NCBI GenBank assembly: GCA_014058105.1
Contig: JACGCM010001659.1
Location: forward strand, 3,906,001-3,970,000
Origin: Kingdonia uniflora
Lineage: Eukaryota; Streptophyta; Magnoliopsida; Ranunculales; Circaeasteraceae
Length of the DNA: 64,000 bases
Direction: 5' to 3'
Below are positions 11,793-21,120 of the stretch, piece by piece. The number at the start of each line of letters is the position of its first letter. Positions within the stretch are counted from its first letter, which is position 1. Below the pieces are notes generated by a model. The model saw only the letters and a list, made by a program, of their open reading frames with translations, had not been told where the DNA came from and ran no database searches. Position numbers and translations under genes: made by a program.

Positions 11793-12125
11793 CATATAAT
11801 TACATCTAAAATAGCCTTGATGCCCTGAACAACCACATCTGATCAAATCTCATCCTTCGATCATCCTATCTTCAAATATGATCTCCACCACAGCAATCAA
11901 TACAATCATCTCTTCTCAAGCTACAGGATCCCACACCAGTTCACGAAAGTATACCTCATAGAAATATCGGGCATACTCAAGTTCTTTATCCCTCACATCC
12001 AATCCTTCGTGCTGATATTCTCTCACTGGTAACTCAGCATCATAACCAAACGAACCAAAAATCCTCTCCTGCACTTCAGCAATCTTTATGGCCAATCGTC
12101 CTTCAGCGGCATGACAAATTCACTG
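11793..12125 (-). pseudogene. Antisense gene, globular exon
   Basis: About 110 codons, with only TGA interruptions at likely CGA positions: RLAIKIAEVQERIFGSFGYD, then ARYFYEVYFRELVWDPVA. The composition is globular rather than coiled-coil. The exact exon ends are not resolved. I do not recognise the domain. Confidence 0.5.
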
Positions 12126-12991
12126 AGATCGAGTCCGCACCATCACAATCACTTCTCCTTATTCAAAAATAATTGGTATCCTTATTTACACATTTATACA
12201 ACACTTTCCGCTCAAAACGTGATTTTGACATTTTATCTCGTAACAGAAAACCAAAATCTTGAGATAGACTATTTGAACTTATCCTTTCACTCCAGCACAT
12301 ACATTACATTATTTTTTCTAGTCGCGCTTATTCTATCGAAATTTATTCCTTTATCGACCTATATTAGTTCAGATTTTTGCGTTAAATATGTCCTACAATC
12401 TTTCTCCCCCACATTTTCAACACACAAAGATATCATACTTTGATCCACGTCACTTATTGCACGTATTTATCTCAGTTCAAACATTACAACAACAGTGATT
12501 TCAATACTTGTAAAATTCTAGTCATTTCATACATCCTACACGATTCAGTTTGATTCTATGAGTTATTTTCTATCTACATAACACAAATAATTGGATGACA
12601 AATTCTTATTCATGTCGATAAATATTAAACGTGACTTTACAGATAACAAGTTTTTCAGTAATTGATCTCAGGTCTATTACACAGACATAATTTGTCCAGC
12701 ACCTGAATCCTGGTATTTTACAGATAACAAGTTTATCACTACTTTTACAAGTAACAGGTCATTCAGGCACTTCGACACAACAACTCCTTCAGTTCTTCTC
12801 GCTTCAGTGATCTTTCACCCTGATGCAAGAAGAAATTGGAACCACCAACGAGCTCCCCTCGTAGGAGTTTGGTTGAAGTCTAGTCGAACTTCAAATGGAA
12901 ACTACGTAAGCAGTAGAGTTAGTGTTGGCACCAACTCTACGAACTGAAGGTCTCCTGAGTGCCAAAACATGATGGAAATGCAGAAGCAGAC
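12126..12991. other. Unassigned part of the nested element
   Basis: AT-rich sequence between two antisense exon candidates. The plus-strand frame 12111-12443 has no recognisable domain and I treat it as chance. ACAGATAACAAGTTT recurs at 12640 and 12719. It may be intron of the antisense gene. Confidence 0.4.
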
Positions 12992-13411
12992 TCACCCTAG
13001 TTGTCTCCCTCCTCCATTACCATCACTCCCTCCTCTGAAACCACCACCACTGAAGAGTTGGTAGGGATGAGGAGGGCCCGACCTTATAATCCATGGTGAT
13101 ACAAGAAATTAGCATAACTGCCCCGCAGTTATGCCTATCCCTGCATATGAAGCCCCAACATTGTCTTTTGCAAGAGTACGAAGACAAGCCAAACGTTCCT
13201 CGCCTGTCAAGACAACGACATGAAACCTTCACTTACAATAAAATTCCCCCTCAGCTTCAACCGCTTCGTCTTCCGACATGCCTTAATAAGTCGGAGGAAC
13301 AGGCGCGGGAAACGACATCTCCAAGGACTGATCGCCAAAGTATTTCAATTTCAACCTCTGCATTTCAGACGCAATCCTCTCCTCAAGAACCATACGGCGA
13401 GTCTTCGCCAT
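12992..13411 (-). pseudogene. Antisense gene, candidate first exon
   Basis: Opens with ATG at 13411, 338 bp inside the 3' LTR boundary: MAKTRRMVLEERIASEMQRL, then SLEMSFPAPVPPTY, a stop, and GMSEDEAVEAEGEF. A consensus donor AGG|GTGAGT lies at 12996/12995. Three internal stops are TAA or TGA. An antisense promoter would have to lie in or next to the 3' LTR. Confidence 0.5.
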
Positions 13412-13737
13412 TGTTCAAATTTTAGAGAATTTCACGAAAAATAAGCGTACTCTGCCTCTTGGATTCGATACAAGGACTATTTATATAACCCTACATTTAT
13501 TGTGCAGGTACACTTTACCAAGCGTCATCATTCATTATAGACGTAACTTTTCAAATCATAACCATCACATATATCGGCATCCACATCTTCATTAAATACA
13601 TGTCATTTCCCTATATCACGCATAACTTTCACTCAGTTAATAAAATTATTACTCCATTTCAATTATCATAATTTTAACCCAGATACCGAGTTACAGTTGA
13701 TCATTTCTCACCCAAAGCCACTCGCGATTTCGGTTGC

Positions 13738-13748
13738 GAGGGGGCAAT
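13738..13748 (+). other. Polypurine tract
   Basis: GAGGGGGCAAT abuts the 3' LTR start TGTAGG at 13749. A G-rich tract just before the 3' LTR primes plus-strand cDNA synthesis in LTR retrotransposons. Confidence 0.8.
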
Positions 13749-14368
13749 TGTAGGAACCTATCTCTCGATCTCACCCAAAATTGAGCTCACCTAGCTCGAA
13801 TTACCTCCATCTCAGACTCACGCATTTTTAACATGTCTTCCCCAGTCAACATTCTAACCTACCCCATGAACTGGTTAAGAACGTTGGCCAAACTTAAACC
13901 GAAAAACCTTATCCAGTCAAAGACGTATGTCCCTCACGAACTCGTCAGTTACTCAGCCAACCACCACTAACCACATTGTTCTGAAAATGTGCTCCAGCAC
14001 GACAAAGAGCTACGAAGAAGGCCTATATAAAAGAAAAGTTTCAGAAGAGACAGGGACCAGAAAAATTACATAAGAGATCATCAAGGAACTACTTATTCTA
14101 GATCCTCGATAATCATCAAAACTTCTTAGTTACAAGATTCAAGCATTTCTATATTTAGAGATCATTTTTAATAAGATATCCTCCTCAAACAATAAAGATA
14201 CTTTTATAAAAATCTTTTACTCTAGGTCGTGGTTTTTACCTATTCAAAGGTTTTCCACGCTAAAATTGCCTGTGTCATTTCTTATTTTCCATTAGAATAT
14301 TGATATAGGTTTTTTGGTGTAATAGCAAATTCCAAGCCATTTCGAGCTTACAGAATTTGGCCATTACA
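13749..14368 (+). repeat. 3' LTR of the nested Tat element
   Basis: 620 bp, TGTAGGAACC...GGCCATTACA. By eye about 48 substitutions and one 1-bp gap against the 5' LTR, most of them C/T or G/A. The TATATAA box is retained (near 14025). Confidence 0.93.
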
Positions 14369-15400
14369 AATACGAGCAATACAAAAAGAATGGCAAAATA
14401 GTTGATTATGCCGCCCTCGTTGCTGATAGAATGAGCAGATTTAACAAAGCTACATTTGACTACCTACCTCACGGAGAAAATAGGCACGCTGATTCTTTAG
14501 CTTACTTAGCCGGGGTCTTAGGTACATAAGCAAGGTACCTCCAAATTAAAGTGATCTCCACCCCCAGTATTGATCTCCCCTTGGTATTCAGTACTGGGGG
14601 CGATGAAGAGGAGGAGGACGATTAGAGGAAGCCTTTTATCACCTATTTCAGGCCGAAAAATGAATGTGACAGGCCCCTTCCAGAAGATCCAAAGAAACAC
14701 AAACAATTGATCAAAAATTCAAGATGTTATACAGTTCAGAAAGGTCATTTATATAGAAGATCAGTGACTGGACTTTATCTCAAGTGCCTCTCAAAGTAAC
14801 AAGTAGATGGAATGCTCAAAGACTTACATGAAAGAACTTGTGGCTCCCATGCCGCAGGTCGATCACTTGCAAACAGAGCGATTACACAAGGAGTACTCTG
14901 GCCAAGAATGAGAAAACAAGCGGAATAGTACTCACGAAGATGCTACGCATATCAACGACATGGATACATGATAAGAGCACTTGCACTCTAACTCCATGCA
15001 AGCAAGGTATTCTTGCCTTTCAAGAGGTGGGTATATTCTTCTCTACTAAATGAAAACTTTCAAGTTTTTTCCCACATTACTCTACAACCGTACATTTATA
15101 CAAATATCAACGATTAAAACAAAGGTAATATTAGTTTTTAATCAATGATCTCTATTACCTTTAAGACACAAGATAAAGCATAGGTAAAACTAGTTTTCAT
15201 CTGTCTATACATCTACCATACAGAATCAAAATAGTTTACTTATACAGGTTTTTCTTGCGGAAGGTCAGATGAACTTTTCCCTACCGTTGGCAAAACAAAA
15301 ACAGTTCACTTATACAGGTTTTTCTTGTAGAAGGTCAGATGATCTTTCCCCTACCGTTGGAGGTCGAGAAGCCATAAAGTCTGGCGCTCGAGAACCTACA
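14369..15400 (+). mobile_element. Outer Ty3/gypsy element, right part
   Basis: Starts with the right target duplication (14369-14373) and resumes the aRNH domain exactly where 1516 broke off: YKKNGKIVDYAALVADRM, then FDYLPHGENRHADSLAYL. The integrase zinc finger follows (ERTCGSHAAGRSLA, YSRRCYAYQRHGY; the CxxC is partly lost) up to about 15022. There the frame breaks inside integrase and the DDE core is missing. The 3' untranslated type sequence follows, including a 70-bp local duplication. No 3' LTR was found in the window. Confidence 0.82.
15231..15360 (+). repeat. 70-bp tandem duplication in the outer element
   Basis: AGTTTACTTATACAGGTTTT and its downstream text recur 70 bp later as AGTTCACTTATACAGG, with a few substitutions (TACCGTTGG at 15282 and 15352). 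Simple local duplication. Confidence 0.8.
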
Positions 15401-15604
15401 ATATATCTTCCTAGACTAGACCACCTTTCTTCTTTTGTCTATATTTTTTTTTTCAAACTAATAAGGTATGCTTTGTTCTTTCCTTCTTCTTTTGTTCTTC
15501 AGAGAAATCTGACATTTAGAGAGTCTAGCTTTTTGCACACATTAACAGGAAAAGGAAACACGAACATAAGGTAGGAGGTAATTGTTGAGTTATCAGCTTT
15601 AATA

Positions 15605-16620
15605 CGAGTGAGTTTTCCTGTTTGAGGTAGAAATTTTACTTTTCAGCCATCGATTTTATTGGAAACGCGGGAGATGATGTCGTTGAAATCTAAAGACTTG
15701 GTCCTACTAAAAATAAGAGGGGCTCTGAGATACTTTTCTCCTGTAACATTCTTTTTGATATGGAGGAGTTTTCGAATCATTTTGTGGTGTTTATAATGTG
15801 TATTCCTGCTAAACAAGAGACACGACTTATCAAAATTTATTTCTTTCCCAAAAACATCTTTGAAAGTGTTTAAAACATCCTTGAGAGCATCTGCTTCGTC
15901 CAAGTTAGCACAACATAAAATAAAATTGGCATCTGCAAAAATGAGGTGGAAGATAGGAGTGCTAGTTCTGCTAGTTTTGATACCGTGAATGTTGCCACAA
16001 ACCTCTTCTTTGAGAAGGAGACGATAGAGAACTTCATAACAAATGATGAAAAGAAAAGGGGAAAGAGGATCTCCTTGCCTAATACCTCTTCCTGGGTTAA
16101 GAAAACCATAAGACGAACCGTTCAGGTTGAAGAAGAGGGCGGTGGTGGAAATACATTGATGAATCTGGTTGCACCACTTATCACAGAAACTTAATTCTTT
16201 GAGAGTATCGATAAGGAAAGACCATTCCATTCTATCAAAAGCCTTGTTCATATCAAACATGATGGCCATACATCCGAAAGCTCCTTTTTTCTTCTTAAGA
16301 ACGTTAAGAATTTCTTGCACAAGGATGATATTGTCAAAATTTTGCCTTCCCGGGATGAAAGTGTTCTGGGAGGAAGAGATTATCTTCTTAAGAAAGGGTT
16401 TGAGTCTGGTAGCAAGGATTTTAGTTATCAATTTTAACTTAACATTGTAAAGGCTAATAGGTCTAAAGTGGTCCGGATTCTCAGGATTGGGCTTTTTCGG
16501 GATAAGAGTGATATTTGCTTATTTCTCTAAGGAGATGCCCAAAGCTGAAGAATGACTTAACCGCTAGAACCAAGTTAGGATTGGCCTTCCAAACACTGAA
16601 ACCACCCAAGATCTTTCCTT
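15605..16620 (-). pseudogene. LINE (L1-like) reverse transcriptase fragment
   Basis: The minus strand reads ITLIPKKPNPENPDHFRPIS (after a stop), KLITKILATRLKPFL, FIPGRQNFDNIILVQEIL, FDMNKAFDRMEWSFL and GIRQGDPLSPFLFIICYEVL, the canonical plant non-LTR RT blocks. The longest clean frame is 16431-15643, 262 codons. The catalytic box is FADA instead of FADD (alanine codon 15930-15928), so it is inactive. The endonuclease and the zf-RVT/RNase H parts are absent; the fragment is cut at both ends. Confidence 0.92.
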
Positions 16621-16645
16621 GAGATGTTAGATACTTAGATCAATG

Positions 16646-16882
16646 TGTCACGGCCCCACTCTATGCGCACCGATATTATTCCCACTTAACCACTACGGAT
16701 TTCCAACAGTGTGGGATTTTCATTTATAAGAAAATGCAATGGTGACATGTAGAGTGAAATCTTAACTTAAAGACCATTCATCTCGTGGGATCTTAAGCAA
16801 TGTAGAACTAAACCATTACTGCAAACCATTACCGCTATTGGGTTAGGCGTCTCTCCAATACCCGCTCAACCGGGGTGTTACT
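16646..16882 (-). repeat. TRIM LTR copy (downstream on the minus strand)
   Basis: 237 bp, plus-strand text TGTCACGGCCCCACTC to GGGGTGTTACT. A 59-bp piece of it also occurs at 24556-24614. Confidence 0.75.
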
Positions 16883-16920
16883 GTCCCCCCACCTTTAGTC
16901 GTCCCGACTCTGATACCATT

Positions 16921-17147
16921 TATTCACGACCCTACTCTACGCGCACCGATACTATTTTCAGTTAACCATTGCGGATGGGGCATTTTTATTCCTAAGAAAA
17001 GGCATCGGTGACATGTAGAGTGAAATCTTAACTTAAGAACCATACACCTAGCAAGATTTGAAGCGATGTGAAACTAAACTATTAGTGCAATCGCCACCGT
17101 TATTGAGTTAGGCGCCTCTCCAATGCCCACTCAACCGAGGTGTTACA
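16921..17147 (-). repeat. TRIM LTR copy (upstream on the minus strand)
   Basis: 227 bp, plus-strand text ATTCACGACCCTACTCTACG to GAGGTGTTACA, bordered by PBS-like motifs on both sides. Confidence 0.75.
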
Positions 17148-17205
17148 CCCCCCCCCCCCCCCCCCCCCTCTTTAAAATCGAGTCAACCTGGCTCTGATAC
17201 CAATA

Positions 17206-17402
17206 TGTCATGCCCCAAAATCTATATTCCAAGACTTGTCAGAATATATATCCTGGGCAATGATCTTGTGTAGATGTAGTATCTTTCAATTTCATTCTTA
17301 TGCTACATCATTGGGGATCTATCTTTTGGGGTGCACGATCTGATCACTGCCCCAGGATATGTATTCTGACAAGTCTTGAAATATAGATTTTGGGGCGTGA
17401 CA
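17206..17402. mobile_element. 197-bp fold-back (MITE-like) element
   Basis: Ends TGTCATGCCCC and GGGGCGTGACA. The inverted arms cover about 60 bp each with four or five mismatches and a central loop of about 75 bp, so the strand would form a long hairpin. CAAT flanks both sides (17201-17204 and 17403-17406), a possible short target duplication. It sits exactly where another LTR end of the TRIM would be expected, and its terminal bases resemble the LTR end. Confidence 0.8.
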
Positions 17403-17739
17403 CAATGACAACAAGATTGTCTGTAGACGTGCGTAACCGGTGAATTACTCGAACAACATTTGCGATTGTTTGACCCTCTCAACACTCTTTTGTTTCCTTA
17501 GGTGATTGAAATAAGGTACAATACAGCAGATTATCATCTGGGCACACATGATTCTACTACACCTTTAGTACCAAGGGAGGTTATTTTACAACAACATGAT
17601 TAGGGAAGGTGTACCACTATATCTATTGAACCAAAAGAAAAGATATAACTCAAACTTTGATAGTTCGACCCAAAACTTTGTTGTGGATGCCAAGTTCTTA
17701 AAACATCTCTTAAAGTGTCTCACTACCTTGGTTGAAAAA

Positions 17740-18175
17740 AAGCCAAATCCAAAGTAGTGAGGCTCTATTTCTTCCAACAGTACCTGTCTTGGATTTTTTA
17801 ACAGACACCCAACCTGTGTTTTTTTTTTTTTTTTTTTTTCTCATAAGTCCAAATTGGGCACCAAGACTTGAGGGCCCGTTTTGAATTTTTTAAAAAATAA
17901 TAATAATAATAATAACCCAAGTCTTAGGCGCCCGATTTGAATTTTTGTTAAAAGAAACAATTGGGCGCCCAAACCTTAAGCGTCTGTTTAAAAATATAAT
18001 AAATATAATAGGCACCCAACACTGGCACCCAACAGCGACTTAAAAAACCAAGGTTGTGTCTTGGATTCCAAGACTCAGCCTTGTTTTTGGAAACTCAAAT
18101 CCAAGGTAGTGAGGCACTGTTGGATGACAAAAATCCTAGGTGAAATCTTGGATTGGCACTTTAGGAGATGCTCTT
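17740..18175. repeat. Probable non-autonomous DNA element remnant
   Basis: TCCAACAGTACCTG at 17775 is matched in inverted form by CACTGTTGGA near 18115, and AAATCCAAAGTAGTGAGGC (17744) recurs directly at 18099 as AAATCCAAGGTAGTGAGGC. The inside has a T21 run (17820-17840), an AAT microsatellite near 17896 and several GGGCGCCC words. The end GGAGATGCTCTTAG is of a type common in plant non-autonomous DNA transposons. The family is not assigned. Confidence 0.45.
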
Positions 18176-18688
18176 AGTCCTCTGACCAGGACTCTTTCTC
18201 TCTTTTTTCTTTTTTTTAGAAAGTAAGCTAGGGTTCGACAGTTCCGGAGTGAGTAATACAAACAAGAGCACAATAAAAGGATGAGAGCCAGAAGGCCAAA
18301 AGTACTACCATCTGTTTCTTCCACGATCAGCCAAAATGAAAATGCAGTTTATATGGGGACAACAAGACTTTTACAAGCAATGATAATACACCTTTTTACA
18401 GAAGGAAAATATCTAATTCTCCAACCCAGAGAGTAAAAATACATTATGAAACAGCAAATTATATTTACATTACAAACTTTAAATATAACACAAGGAATAT
18501 GACTGTTACAAATGGAGTAAGCAATAGTATTATCATGCAATAGGAATAAACATAAATCATTAATCAACACCTTTAGCTGATTTGCATTATTGCCTCATTA
18601 TTCGGATAACAATGCACCACTTAAAATGGACAAATCAAAATTGCAATGGAGTTCATCATCAGCATACCAAACACAATAAAAGAAAAGA

Positions 18689-20860
18689 TCAACAACTTTC
18701 TGCAAGTCTAGCAGAAACTGTTCTAAGTTTTGAGTATACCTTACCAGCCGGAGACCCTAAAATAAGACTACAGAGCGAAGCTCTAGCAACCTTGATGTTC
18801 GAGAACCGTCCTAGTATGTGAATCTTGGTATCCGCTATGACGATCCGAGTTGATGTAAAGTTTTCGATGGCATATCTGGTCTTACCACCTTTTCCAGAAA
18901 GTCTACCAATAGCACGGGATAAATGCTCACCTTTGAGTGTCTTCACATCCTTGATCTCAAAAGAATCAATGAAGACGTCATCACAAAGCAATAGGGATTT
19001 TGCGTCCAACGGCTCAAACCCAAGCATGAAAGCATGGACAAAATCAGCGCATTTCTGCAGATTAGAGATATCAGGGGTGTCCTTCGTTGTCTTTAGTTCA
19101 ACCTTCCGCGCCTTCAGATTCATGCGAACGTCAATCTTTTGTTCGTCATATATCGGTTTATAGATATCCTCCAACCAAGCTTTCTTAAGGGGCGTAAAGC
19201 GATGAGGAGGAACTGAGACCCTACGGAACTGGACTTCTCCTTCGGACATTTCATGAGCCGACAGAGGCTTGAATTTGGGTTTAGTTGGAATTCCAGATTT
19301 GGGTTCTGAAGGAACCATCTCGACATCCATGGAAGACTTGGTTCCATTGGATTCCATGGCAAAGCTTTAGCAAGATATTTCAAGGGCCCTAGGGAAAGAA
19401 ACTATTTAGCTATACATAGAAGAAAATAAATAACTAGCATTCAAATGGTAACAGAATGTGTTACAAAACAATTAGATAAACAGTAATTGATTGTTCAAGG
19501 ATTAGACTTCATCAAGTGTTTTCTAACGGGATAAAGAATTCTGAACACTAAGAAAAAAATAACAAAACTCTACCAAAAGAAACAAACTGCAACCTTTAAT
19601 ACAATTTCATCTGTATGACAACTTCGATAAATAAATTGCATGTATGCTAATATGACCACTTGAAAGCACTGCTACATCACATAGGATAGTACACGGTTCC
19701 TACCTTTCATATATTGCAAAAAAAAAATGTACTAAGACATCGCATACTGTAGCAAATGCCTACCAGCAGAATGTAAAAATTATACTATCCTTTTTGCAAA
19801 GAAATTTTGATGCATAGATAACGACTCAAAGTGTTATCATAACAAACTTTTATCTCAAATATTACCAAGTTAAGCAGAAAGCAAAGCAAAACAATGCTCT
19901 TAGGTAGCCTACCTTTTCCACTGCAAGGAACCATTAAACCTAGAGCGTCCACTAGGCTAATTTCATTGCCTCTGACAGTAGACACCTTTAGTGGGATTTT
20001 AATAGAAGACGATAAAACACATACCCAGTAAGTTGCGGGTGAAAACTATGGATATTTTCAATTTGGTTGTTATTCATCTTATAGCAACGCAAATTAGCTA
20101 GATCGGAGGTTCCATCAATTGGACTCTTGATATTTTTCTAGTAGTAACATCCCTCTTTAAAAATAAAACAAGCAGATAAGAGCTTAAGTAAAAAACGCAA
20201 ACAATATATTCTTTGTACGCTTGACACGGGTTGGACAAAGATGGTAACAGTTGATACTAGTGCATCAAAGTTACCAAACAAGCAGACCACCCTTGCCCTA
20301 TTACAGCAACTCCATTAGTAAACAAACACAAGCAGCATTCAAAACATCATCACACCTGATATCAAAGGAAGACAGGAAGTACCCACTTAAACCAAGTTTT
20401 TCGCCCAAGAAAAAAAAACCAGTAACTCCACCCAAAATAAACTCAACATAGAATCCCACTTCATACTCAGAAACAACCAACAAAGTCGAATTGAAGAAAA
20501 ACTCAAACCTAGAAGAAACTAACAAAGGAAAATAACCATAACCAAAATCATAAAACACCCAGGAAAACAAAATCCTAATCTCCATCACTTGTGAACCAAT
20601 ACGTAAAACAATAACAGCCAAATCATACAAAACGCAAATAATACAAAAAAGAACAAATATATAGTTAAAGTAGAATCCTATTCTAATCTGATACCTAAGG
20701 CTAAACATCACAAACACCTAAAACGTAGATCATAATTTCAAATTATCGCTTGAAATGAGGGCATTTGAGAGAAGGGTAGAACTAATAATCTTACCTGGTT
20801 ACGAGAGAAATACTAGCTAGATGTTGAGACTCTTGATTTACCTAGAGATAGTATTGGAAG
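18689..20860 (-). CDS. PNO1: PNO1, KH-domain ribosome biogenesis protein (CDS 19357-18689)
   Basis: Single coding exon of 222 codons; ATG at 19357. PNO1 (Dim2/Rrp20) binds pre-18S rRNA with NOB1 in pre-40S particles of the nucleolus and cytoplasm and is needed for 20S rRNA cleavage. Diagnostic blocks are FKPLSAHEMSEGEVQFRRVS, IDVRMNLKARKVELKTTKDT, NLQKCADFVHAFMLGFEPLD, EIKDVKTLKGEHLSRAIGRL, the KH GxxG loop SGKGGKTRYAIEN and SLILGSPAGKVYSKLRTVSA. Family members are usually about 210-250 residues, so length fits. The C-terminus ends AESC, slightly unusual. A 1406-bp leader intron (20794-19389; GTAAGA donor, CCCTAG acceptor) separates a non-coding first exon (about 20860-20795). Intact and probably active. 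Confidence 0.94.
19389..20794 (-). other. Leader intron of PNO1
   Basis: Donor ACCAG|GTAAGATT at 20795/20794 and acceptor TTTCCCTAG|GGCCC at 19389/19388, 30 bases ahead of the CDS. The minus-strand frame 20717-20301 inside it is not a gene. Most of the intron and the first exon have a diverged second copy 2.15 kb upstream. Confidence 0.75.
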
Positions 20861-21120
20861 AGATTGAAATGTCCCTGCTCTGTGTTTTTTAGGTTTGAGA
20901 TGGGAATTGGTTCAGCTGTGATTTTTACTCTTTCAGGAGCTTAGGCTTTTAAGTTCCAGTAGCTTTCACCCAAGCCCAACCCAATATTTTCGGGTCCAAT
21001 GGAAAATAATTCAGGAGTGAGGTGAACGAATACGGTCCAGTGTCGGGTTTGATTCACCATACTAGGGCTGAACCCAACTAAAATTGCATTCCTATTCGAG
21101 GCATCCTAGTTTAGGCCACT
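19890..21120. repeat. Promoter/leader duplication, proximal copy
   Basis: Matches 22040-23310 with many substitutions and indels. Shared landmarks are CACTGCAAGGAA versus CACTTCAAGGAA, TTCAATTTGGTTGT, the CCAG|GTAAG first-exon donor, and CCCAAGCCCAA with CAGTGTCRGGTTT. It covers the PNO1 first exon, its promoter and much of the leader intron. Confidence 0.8.

Larger units (their letters stand above)
9239..13411 (-). pseudogene. Antisense multi-exon coiled-coil gene carried by the Tat element
   Basis: On the strand opposite to gag-pol a series of open blocks can be chained by GT-AG splice sites: 13411-12996 (ATG at 13411, MAKTRRMVLEERIASEM; donor GTGAGT), about 12125-11793, 11750-11319, 11236-10808, 10706-10605 and 10243-9239. 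The last four blocks are 432, 429, 102 and 1005 bases, all multiples of three, joined in phase 0. Predicted protein: an N-terminal charged part, a basic KDKRRRIKPSG segment, then long Glu/Lys/Leu-rich coiled coils. Antisense extra ORFs are known in Tat elements (Grande gene 23, Retand), function unknown. At least ten in-frame stops make it a pseudogene. No transcript evidence. Confidence 0.72.
1517..14368 (+). mobile_element. Full-length nested Tat-lineage Ty3/gypsy LTR retrotransposon (12.85 kb)
   Basis: Element bounded by 621- and 620-bp LTRs (TG...CA) with a PBS, a PPT and 5-bp target duplication. Domain order is gag, protease, RT, RNase H, archaeal-type RNase H, integrase, then about 5.9 kb without sense coding before the 3' LTR. 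The dual RNase H and the long region carrying antisense ORFs between integrase and the 3' LTR match what is known of plant Tat elements (Retand, Grande, Ogre relatives). By eye the LTRs differ at about 48 of 620 aligned sites, mostly transitions. Assuming 1.3e-8 substitutions per site per year this suggests about 3 million years. All ORFs carry stops, so it is not autonomous now. Confidence 0.93.
16646..17202 (-). mobile_element. Compact TRIM-like LTR array
   Basis: Read on the minus strand: tRNA-iMet-type PBS TGGTATCAGAGC (17202-17191), a short spacer, a G21 polypurine run (17168-17148), LTR TGTAACACC... (17147-16921), again a PBS TGGTATCAGAGT (16918-16907), a 36-bp internal part with GGTGGGGGG as PPT, and a second LTR (about 16882-16646, ending CCGTGACA). 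The two LTRs (227 and 237 bp) share long identical runs such as ACATGTAGAGTGAAATC. It has no coding capacity. This is the architecture of terminal-repeat retrotransposons in miniature, with an unusually short internal region. Confidence 0.75.

Noticed and set aside
12111..12443. 110-codon plus-strand ORF in the Tat 3' region
   Set aside because: No domain, and it begins opposite an antisense exon block; chance reading of AT-rich sequence.
15946..16194. Plus-strand ORFs over the LINE RT (also 16169-16450)
   Set aside because: Shadow frames of the minus-strand reverse transcriptase, whose RT blocks are unmistakable.
17148..17168. C21 homopolymer as an assembly artefact
   Set aside because: It sits exactly where a polypurine tract belongs on the minus strand of the TRIM, so it is probably real, although its length may be inexact.
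20301..20717. 138-codon minus-strand ORF
   Set aside because: It lies within the PNO1 leader intron and overlaps the duplicated leader sequence. It has a hydrophobic, low-complexity composition and its frame is not kept in the distal copy.
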